A DNA stretch of 6,609 bases, from positions 1-6,609 of the forward strand of contig JAEYZK010000267.1 of assembly GCA_023428085.1 (NCBI GenBank). The letters run 5' to 3'. Under the pieces are notes generated by a model, which was given only the letters and a program-made list of their open reading frames with translations, was not told where the DNA came from and ran no database searches. How positions within the stretch are numbered: the stretch's first letter is position 1; each line of letters starts with the position of its first letter. Positions 1-4,808 of the stretch are shown piece after piece. The stretch comes from Pseudomonadota bacterium (GTDB lineage: Bacteria > Myxococcota > Myxococcia > Myxococcales > Anaeromyxobacteraceae). A program made the translations under genes and the position numbers.

Positions 1-289
1 GGCTGCCGGTGCGCCAGCCCTTGCCGCCGACCCAGTTGTTGACGTTGGTCCAGCGCGAGGCGTAGCGGCCGCCGCCGAGCAGCTCGAACTGCACCGAGCC
101 GCCGCCGTCGGTCCAGAACGAGTACCAGAGGCCGTCGGTGCCGGTCGCGCTCGAGGTGAGCGTGACCTTCGCCTGGCTGTCGGTCGCGGCCGGCGCCTCC
201 TCGGGGGCGCCGCAACCGACGCTCAGGGCCATCGCCGCGATCGCGGCGGCCAGCGTCAGGCGGGCGGTACTTCCAGCAGAGCTCTTCAT
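1..289 (-). CDS. GH11 endo-1,4-beta-xylanase, lipoprotein (partial, N-terminus only)
   Basis: This would hydrolyse internal beta-1,4 linkages of xylan at the cell surface. The visible 96 residues begin with a basic n-region and a hydrophobic stretch (about 10-23) ending in LSVGC, so Cys26 is a probable lipidation site. The lipobox is imperfect, with Ser at -3 and Leu at -4. A short acidic/Ala linker follows. From about residue 42 the protein matches the start of the GH11 jelly roll: GTDGLWYSFWTDGGGSV (50-66), then a Tyr/Ser/Trp strand and NNWVGGKGWRTGS (84-96), the conserved cord of this family. Both catalytic Glu residues would lie beyond the window edge, so activity cannot be judged. The ATG at 289-287 has GGAG seven bases upstream. 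The gene lies downstream of the TMTC-like gene on the same strand, but a terminator and its own promoter lie between them, so it is probably transcribed separately. Family call strong; lipoprotein call moderate. Confidence 0.9.
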   Translation of the reverse strand, partial: MKSSAGSTARLTLAAAIAAMALSVGCGAPEEAPAATDSQAKVTLTSSATGTDGLWYSFWTDGGGSVQFELLGGGRYASRWTNVNNWVGGKGWRTGS

Positions 290-296
290 GTCGTCA

Positions 297-300
297 CTCC
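297..300 (-). promoter_or_regulatory. Ribosome binding site of the xylanase gene
   Basis: On the minus strand GGAG lies seven bases before the ATG at 289-287, within GGAGTGACGAC. This supports that start. It sits about 12 bases downstream of the U-run that follows the leader hairpin (313-351), so folding of the leader could affect access to it. Confidence 0.7.
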
Positions 301-304
301 ACGG

Positions 305-365
305 GTGAGCGGAAAATGCGGCTCCCGGACGGAGCTTCGCCGGGTCGCCGCGGGCTGCTTTTCAC
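305..365 (-). promoter_or_regulatory. Leader hairpin with U-run, candidate attenuator or structured 5' UTR of the xylanase gene
   Basis: On the minus strand GCGGC (351-347) and CCCGG (344-340) pair with CCGGG (328-324) and GCCGC (322-318). This gives ten G-C pairs with a small 2x1 internal loop and an 11-base apical loop. The hairpin is followed at once by A and UUUU (316-313), then by the Shine-Dalgarno. Outer bases also pair: GTGA (365-362) with TCAC (308-305), and a short U/A run. A GC hairpin plus U-run inside the leader, between the predicted promoter and the start codon, resembles an intrinsic terminator used as an attenuator. The U-run is short, and in so GC-rich a genome some hairpins occur by chance. 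I recognise no known riboswitch class here. Confidence 0.4.
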
Positions 366-378
366 GGATCGTCAGACC

Positions 379-408
379 ACATTGGCTCCCATCGGAGCGC
401 CCTGTCAA
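379..408 (-). promoter_or_regulatory. Candidate sigma-70-type promoter of the xylanase gene
   Basis: A perfect TTGACA box lies at 408-403 on the minus strand. The -10 element is weak: GCCAAT at 386-381 with a 16-base spacer, or CAATGT at 384-379 with an 18-base spacer. Transcription would start near 370-375, giving a leader of about 80-85 bases that contains the whole hairpin at 305-365. The poor -10 suggests an activator-dependent promoter, which fits the palindrome just upstream. Confidence 0.45.
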
Positions 409-431
409 TGGCTCGAACGGATTCCAGGCCT

Positions 432-449
432 GTCTGAATCGGTTCAGAC
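432..449. promoter_or_regulatory. Perfect 7+7 bp palindrome, candidate operator
   Basis: GTCTGAA (432-438) and TTCAGAC (443-449) are exact inverted repeats around a four-base spacer, TCGG. The centre lies about 35 bases upstream of the TTGACA box of the xylanase promoter, roughly -65 to -70 from the predicted start, a usual place for a dimeric activator. It also lies just downstream of the U-run that ends the TMTC-like gene, so part of a double terminator is an alternative. The binding protein is unknown. Confidence 0.4.
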
Positions 450-451
450 GC

Positions 452-487
452 GAAAACCCCGGCGCTTCGCGGGTTCCGGCTCCGGGG
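452..487 (-). terminator. Intrinsic terminator of the TMTC-like gene
   Basis: It lies directly after the TGA at 490-488. On the minus strand CCCGCG (473-468), a three-base AAG loop, and CG-C-CGGG (464-458, one bulged base) form a compact GC hairpin followed by G and UUUU (456-453). A competing fold pairs CCGGGG (482-487 on the plus strand) with CCCCGG (457-462). Position after a stop codon and a U-run after the stem are what a Rho-independent terminator needs, although the U-run is short. Confidence 0.55.
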
Positions 488-2350
488 TCAGCGGCCCCAG
501 CGAGCCTCGCACCCTGCGTCCTTCGCCTGCTGCATTGCGCGATCGCGGTCCTCGCGGGCGATCCGGGGGGCCTCCACGGCGAAGCGCCAGTCCTCGCAGG
601 CCTCCGCCTGGCGGCCCAGGCGCGCGAGCGCCCCGGCCCGGAGGACCCGCCGGAACGGCTCGGCGGGGTCGATCGCCACCGCGCGGTCGAGCGCCTCCGC
701 GGCGCGCGCGGGCTCGCCGCGCTCGAGGCTCAACGCCCCGAGCACCAGGAGCGCGCCCGCGTGCGTCCCCCCGGCGGCGACGGCCCGGAGCGCGTACTGC
801 TCGGCCCGCTCCCTGTCGCCCCGGTTGAAGGAGAGCTGCGAGAGGATCGACAGGGCCTCCTCCCCGCGCGGATCCAGCGCGAGCGCGCGCTCGTACGCCT
901 CCGCAGCGCGGTCCTCCTGCCCGAGCGTCACGAGCACGCTGCCGAGCGCGAGGAGCGTGCGCGGCTGGGGCAGGATCCGGGCCGCCTCGACGAGGTGCGC
1001 GGCGGCCTCCTGGTCCTTGCCGCGGTTCCGGAGGACGTTGGCGAGCAGCTCGTGCGCCCGGGGGTTCGGGCCGGTCGTGGCGATGGCGTTCCGGAAGAGC
1101 GCCGCGTCGTCGGCCCAGAGCCGGACCTGGCGATCCGTCCGCAGCGCGAGCACCGCCAGCACGGCGGCCACGGCGGCGACGCGCGCCCGCGCTCCCCAGC
1201 GGAGCTGCCCGAGCGTCCAGACGGCGGCGACGTAGAGCCCGATCGCGGGGAAGTAGGCGTACCGGTCGGCCATCGCGTGGGCGCCGACGCGCACGAGGCC
1301 GATCACGGGGACGAGCGTGCCGGCGAACCAGAGCCAGCCGAGGGTGAGCCACGGCGCGCTCCGGCGCCCGGCCACGGCGAGGGCGGTGACGAGCGCGACC
1401 GCCGCCAGCGCGGCCAGGACCTTCCACGTCGGCTCGCCGTGCGCCGGCAGCGGGTAGAACACGGAGAGGTCGGCCGGCCAGAGGAGCTTCCCGGCGTACC
1501 GGACGTACGAGACGATCCCGTCGCCGAACCGCTGACCGCCCGGGTCCGACGCGAGGGTACCGCCGCGCGCCTGGGCGACGAGCGTCAGGGACGCGCTCGC
1601 GAGCGACAGCGCGAGGAGCGGCACCTTCTCCAGCACGGCGCGCGTCCACCCGACCTTCGGGACGTCGCCGGGCAGGTGCCGCTCGTCGGTCCCGGGGGAC
1701 GGGAGGCGGCCCAGCGGCCACGCGTCGAGGAGCAGCAGCAGGAACGGGAGCGTCACCAGCGTGGACTTCGCCATCAGGCTCGCCGCGAACGCCGCGGCGA
1801 CGAGCGCGAACCGCCCGGCGCCCGGCCGCCGCGCGTAGCCGGCGTACGCGAGGAGCGCGAGGAGCCCGAAGAAGACCGAGAGGACGTCCTTCCGCTGGGA
1901 GAGCCAGGCGACCGACTCGACGTGCACCGGGTGGACGGCGAAGAGCGCCGCGGCGCACGCGCTCCGGAGGGGCGCCCGCGTCAGGCGCGCGAGCGCGAGG
2001 AACAGGAGGATCGCGTTCCCGGCGTGGAGCGCCGCGTTGACGAGGTGCATCGGCCCGGGGCGCAGGCCGAGGAGCGACACGTCGGCGAGGTACGAGAGCC
2101 AGGTGAGCGGGTGCCAGAACTCCCGCTCGAGCGTCGTGAAGGCCCAGGCGAGGTTGCTCCAGGTGAGCCCCTGCGCGAGGCGCGGGTTGAACGCGAGGTA
2201 GTCGGGATCGTCGAAGTTCGTGAACCCGTGGCCGCCGGTCCGGGCGTAGAGGCCGAACGCGACCGCGCCGAGCGCGAGGCAGACGGCGAGCGTGACGCGG
2301 CGCGCGCCGGGGGCGGGGGCAGATCGCGGGCTGGGCTTCCTGCGGCGCAC
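488..2350 (-). CDS. TMTC-like integral membrane glycosyltransferase (GT-C fold, DUF1736 type) with C-terminal TPR domain
   Basis: Probably transfers a sugar from a lipid-linked donor to an exported protein or envelope substrate. Animal TMTC relatives are O-mannosyltransferases; bacterial substrates are unknown. Numbering is from the GTG at 2350 (620 residues). A short basic N-tail precedes the first membrane helix (about 17-37). The first external loop carries FTNFDDPDYL (43-52) with the acidic pair D47/D48, the usual catalytic or metal site of GT-C enzymes. Family blocks follow: WHPLTWLSYLAD (79-90), HLVNAALHAGNA (102-113), HPVHVESVAWLSQRKD (140-155), RYAGKLLWPADLSVFYPLP (284-302), HAMADRYAYFP (357-367). 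I see about ten hydrophobic segments up to residue 404. Residues 429-595 form about five TPRs with typical A-x-x-x-Y/L-x-x-A-L spacing. The usual ATG candidate at 2461 would add 37 residues, but that stretch has many A/T third positions and a weaker Shine-Dalgarno, and a promoter overlaps it. The gene diverges from the M6 peptidase gene. Family confident, substrate unknown. Confidence 0.88.
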   Translation of the reverse strand: MRRRKPSPRSAPAPGARRVTLAVCLALGAVAFGLYARTGGHGFTNFDDPDYLAFNPRLAQGLTWSNLAWAFTTLEREFWHPLTWLSYLADVSLLGLRPGPMHLVNAALHAGNAILLFLALARLTRAPLRSACAAALFAVHPVHVESVAWLSQRKDVLSVFFGLLALLAYAGYARRPGAGRFALVAAAFAASLMAKSTLVTLPFLLLLLDAWPLGRLPSPGTDERHLPGDVPKVGWTRAVLEKVPLLALSLASASLTLVAQARGGTLASDPGGQRFGDGIVSYVRYAGKLLWPADLSVFYPLPAHGEPTWKVLAALAAVALVTALAVAGRRSAPWLTLGWLWFAGTLVPVIGLVRVGAHAMADRYAYFPAIGLYVAAVWTLGQLRWGARARVAAVAAVLAVLALRTDRQVRLWADDAALFRNAIATTGPNPRAHELLANVLRNRGKDQEAAAHLVEAARILPQPRTLLALGSVLVTLGQEDRAAEAYERALALDPRGEEALSILSQLSFNRGDRERAEQYALRAVAAGGTHAGALLVLGALSLERGEPARAAEALDRAVAIDPAEPFRRVLRAGALARLGRQAEACEDWRFAVEAPRIAREDRDRAMQQAKDAGCEARWGR

Positions 2351-2355
2351 GCTGG

Positions 2356-2360
2356 CCTCC
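2356..2360 (-). promoter_or_regulatory. Ribosome binding site that favours the GTG start at 2350
   Basis: GGAGG lies five bases before the GTG at 2350-2348 on the minus strand. The competing ATG at 2461-2459 has only GGAG with a tight four-base gap. Together with the change in third-position base use at this point, this decides the start of the TMTC-like gene. Confidence 0.55.
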
Positions 2361-2398
2361 GCGGACGGGATTCTTCCTTCGGGAACCGAGGATTGGCG

Positions 2399-2427
2399 AG
2401 CGTATGCGGCCGTGCCGCGGGCGTCAA
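2399..2427 (-). promoter_or_regulatory. Candidate sigma-70-type promoter of the TMTC-like gene
   Basis: TTGACG (2427-2422) and TACGCT (2404-2399) on the minus strand are separated by exactly 17 bases. The -35 box has five of six consensus bases, and the -10 box keeps the key TA...T positions. Transcription would begin near 2392, about 42 bases before the GTG at 2350. It lies inside the stretch that would be coding if the ATG at 2461 were used, which is another reason to prefer the GTG. Confidence 0.45.
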
Positions 2428-2539
2428 CGACGGCCCGGACCTTCACGACTTGTGCGTCCATGTCGCTCCGGCTGCGCGCGCGTGATCCCTGTCGGGGACG
2501 CGGCCCAGGCAAGCAATCCCGCGCCGGATCGCGTACCCT

Positions 2540-2543
2540 GGAG
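2540..2543 (+). promoter_or_regulatory. Ribosome binding site of the M6 peptidase gene
   Basis: GGAG (in CTGGAGATC) lies eight bases before the ATG at 2552, and the protein then begins directly with a clear signal peptide. This supports 2552 as the true start. Confidence 0.65.
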
Positions 2544-2551
2544 ATCGTCCA

Positions 2552-4789
2552 ATGTCGCCATCGCCGCTCCGCAGCCGCGTCCTGCGCGCGATCCTCGCCG
2601 GCCTGTGCGTCCTCGCCGGCCGGTCCGCGCTCGCGTACCCGCACGCCGGGGAGCGGTTCACGCTCCGCCAACCGGACGGCGCCGCGGTCGAGGTGGTGCT
2701 CCACGGCGACGAGTACTTCGCGCGCGCGGAGAGCACCGACGGATACGCCCTCGTCGTCGATCCGACGACCCGCGAGATCTGCTACGCGCGGAGGAGCCCG
2801 GACGGCGACCTCGTCTCCACGGGGATCCGGTACCCGGGCGACGAGGAGACGACCGCCGGCGGAAGCAGCCCTCGCACGCGCCCCGCGGTCGAGGCCAGGC
2901 TCCAGCGGCTGGGGATCGTCCGCGGGCTGCGGCACGGCCCGGCGCAGCGGCGGCAGCGCGTGGACGCGGCCGTGCGGCAGCTCTGGGGCGGGGCGTCCGC
3001 GACCGGGACCGCTCCCGCGCCGCGATCCTCCGTGCGGGACGCGCTCTCCGTCCTGCCCGCCGCGCCGACGGGGACCGTCACCGGCCTCGTCGTGCTGGTG
3101 GACTTCCCGGACCGGCCGGCGACCATCCCGCTGAGCGAGGTGGACGCTGCGTTCAACGGCACGACGTACGGGGACGCCCGCGGCTCGATCCGCTCGTGGA
3201 GCGAGACGATCTCGTACGGGAGCGTGAGCGTGCGCCACGCGGTGATCGGCTACTACCGGGCGCAGTACCCGACCTCCCACTACCTGCAGGGCGGGACGCA
3301 GGACTACACGGCGGCGCGGGAGCTCATGGCCGAGGTCCACGCCTACATCGACGCGAACATCGACCTCGGCACGCTCTCGGTGGTGAACGGCTCGCTCGGC
3401 TCGCTCGCCGTCGTCTACGCGGGCGCGGTGATCGCGAACGGCTGGGCGAACTCCCTCTGGCCGCACGCCGGCAGCACCAGCTACACGACGTCCGAGGGGA
3501 TCCGCATCCGGCGCTACTACATGTCGAACCTGGGGAGCACGACGCCCCTCGCGCTGCGCACGCACCGCCACGAGCTCGGGCACTCGTTCTTCGGCTGGCC
3601 GGACACCTACGACTACGACGACGACTCCCAGAGCGCGGGCGGCTTCGCCATGGAGACGGACATCCCCTGCGCCCCGTTCCGCATGTGGGCCGGCTGGATC
3701 GACGTCGTCCGCGTGAACGGCGTCCACCAGACGTACGCCCTTCCCCCCAACGGGAACACCGCGCTGCGCTACGACAACCCGGCCAATCCCCGGGAGTACT
3801 TCGTCGTCGAGTACCTGCAGAAGACCGGCTGGAACTCCCGGGCGCCCGACGAGGGGCTCCTCGTGTGGCACGTGGACGAGGACGGCGACAACAGCTGGCA
3901 GGACATGACCCCGACCCGCCACTACCGGCTCTCGGTCGAGCAGGCGGACGGGCTGTTCGAGCTCGAGCGGAACGTCCGCGCCGGCGCCGCCGGCGACCTC
4001 TTCCGCGCCGGGTACAAGACCCTCTTCGACGCGACCACCACGCCGGACAGCGACTGGTGGAGCGGCGCGCTCTCCGGGCTGCGCCTCTCGGACGTCGGCC
4101 CGATCGCGGCGACGATGAGCGTGACCGTGGGGGACGCGGTCGCCACGACCTACGTGCTCACCGTCGCCCGGGCGGGCACGGGCAGCGGCACCGTCACCTC
4201 CTCGACGGGCGGGATCAACTGCGGCGCCGCCTGCAGCGCCAGCTACGCGAGCGGCACCACGGTCACGCTGACGGCCACCGCCGCGGCGGGCTCGACGTTC
4301 TCCGGCTGGAGCGGCGCCTGCGTCGGCACGGGGACGTGCGTCGTCACGACGACCGCGAACCTCGCCGCGACCGCGACCTTCACGCTCGCCCCGGTCCCCA
4401 CGTACGCGCTGACGGTCGCGCGGACGGGCACCGGCTCGGGCGCGGTGACGTCCTCGCCCGCGGGGATCGCCTGCGGAACGACGTGCAGCGCGGCCTACGC
4501 CAGCGGCACGGCCGTCACGCTGACCGCGGCGGCCGCGAGCGGCTCGACCTTCGCGGGCTGGAGCGGCGCCTGCTCCGGCGCCGGGGCGTGCGTCGTCACG
4601 ATGTCGGCGGTCCGGAGCGTGACCGCGACCTTCACCGCGGCGCCGCTCGCCCGCGAGAAGCCGAAGGGCTGCGAGGGCCTCTCGACCGCGACCGTCGCCA
4701 TCCTGGCGGGCGTCCTCCTCGCCGGTCCGTCGGCGGCGCCGTGGCGGAGCTCGCGCCGGCGGCGCAGGGACGACGCGGACGAGGCGTGA
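2552..4789 (+). CDS. Secreted M6-family (immune inhibitor A-like) zinc metallopeptidase with two InlB-type repeats and a Cys/hydrophobic/Arg C-terminal tail
   Basis: An exported zinc endopeptidase of 745 residues. A signal peptide covers 1-28, with likely cleavage at ALA|YPH. Residues 30-80 match the small domain often found at the N-terminus of M6 proteins (RQPDGAAVEVVLHGDEYF, then a DGY motif). The catalytic domain runs from about 175 (GLVVLVDFPD) through GSIRSWSETISYGSVSV to the zinc site HELGHSFFGWPD (340-351). H340, H344 and D351 are the likely ligands and E341 the catalytic base. An Asp-rich stretch (354-358), possibly calcium-binding, and a candidate Met-turn (GGFAMETD, 363-370) follow. 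Residues 533-699 are two Gly/Thr/Cys-rich repeats of the divergent InlB B-repeat type. The tail, KGCEG (705-709), a weak hydrophobic run (711-730) and five Arg (735-739), resembles MYXO-CTERM-like sorting signals. The gene diverges from the TMTC-like gene and converges with the radical SAM gene. All residues expected for activity are present. The substrate is unknown; a role in feeding or predation is inference. Confidence 0.92.
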   Translation: MSPSPLRSRVLRAILAGLCVLAGRSALAYPHAGERFTLRQPDGAAVEVVLHGDEYFARAESTDGYALVVDPTTREICYARRSPDGDLVSTGIRYPGDEETTAGGSSPRTRPAVEARLQRLGIVRGLRHGPAQRRQRVDAAVRQLWGGASATGTAPAPRSSVRDALSVLPAAPTGTVTGLVVLVDFPDRPATIPLSEVDAAFNGTTYGDARGSIRSWSETISYGSVSVRHAVIGYYRAQYPTSHYLQGGTQDYTAARELMAEVHAYIDANIDLGTLSVVNGSLGSLAVVYAGAVIANGWANSLWPHAGSTSYTTSEGIRIRRYYMSNLGSTTPLALRTHRHELGHSFFGWPDTYDYDDDSQSAGGFAMETDIPCAPFRMWAGWIDVVRVNGVHQTYALPPNGNTALRYDNPANPREYFVVEYLQKTGWNSRAPDEGLLVWHVDEDGDNSWQDMTPTRHYRLSVEQADGLFELERNVRAGAAGDLFRAGYKTLFDATTTPDSDWWSGALSGLRLSDVGPIAATMSVTVGDAVATTYVLTVARAGTGSGTVTSSTGGINCGAACSASYASGTTVTLTATAAAGSTFSGWSGACVGTGTCVVTTTANLAATATFTLAPVPTYALTVARTGTGSGAVTSSPAGIACGTTCSAAYASGTAVTLTAAAASGSTFAGWSGACSGAGACVVTMSAVRSVTATFTAAPLAREKPKGCEGLSTATVAILAGVLLAGPSAAPWRSSRRRRRDDADEA
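4148..4399 (+). repeat. InlB-type repeat 1 within the M6 peptidase
   Basis: Encodes residues 533-616, an 84-residue unit with the pattern YxLTVARxGTGSGxVTSS, then CGxxCSAxYASGT and STFxGWSGAC. Four cysteines (557, 561, 590, 596) recur at exactly the same spacing in the next unit, so two disulfides per unit are plausible. Such repeats are usually binding or spacer domains on secreted enzymes. Confidence 0.8.
4400..4648 (+). repeat. InlB-type repeat 2 within the M6 peptidase
   Basis: Encodes residues 617-699. It aligns to repeat 1 without a gap, with about 59 of 82 aligned residues identical. Cysteines at 641, 645, 674 and 680 are each exactly 84 residues after their counterparts. The first half of the unit and the GWSGAC segment are best conserved and the last 20 residues most diverged, as in an older tandem duplication. 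Confidence 0.8.
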
Positions 4790-4808
4790 TGGGCGCCGCG
4801 GTCGCCGG

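Larger units (their letters stand above)
2351..2551. other. Divergent intergenic region between the TMTC-like and M6 peptidase genes
   Basis: Both genes must be driven from these 201 bases. The minus-strand promoter is described separately. For the plus-strand peptidase gene I find no convincing -35/-10 pair, no -24/-12 sigma-54 element and no clear operator. Only the Shine-Dalgarno close to 2552 is evident. Confidence 0.5.

Noticed and set aside
305..2485. A 726-codon open frame on the plus strand across the TMTC-like gene
   Set aside because: It is antisense to a clear membrane glycosyltransferase. The translation is mostly Arg/Glu/Gly/Pro with no domain, as expected for a frame opposite a gene with high GC in third positions.
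2351..3922. Minus-strand open frame continuing upstream of the TMTC-like gene to 3922
   Set aside because: The extension lies opposite the M6 peptidase, has Val/Arg/Pro-rich non-protein-like composition, and precedes a normal start with its own Shine-Dalgarno and promoter.
4148..4648. Tandem 252-base periodicity considered as a DNA-level repeat or mobile element
   Set aside because: The period is in frame and conserved at protein level with matching cysteines, so it is a protein domain duplication inside the peptidase.
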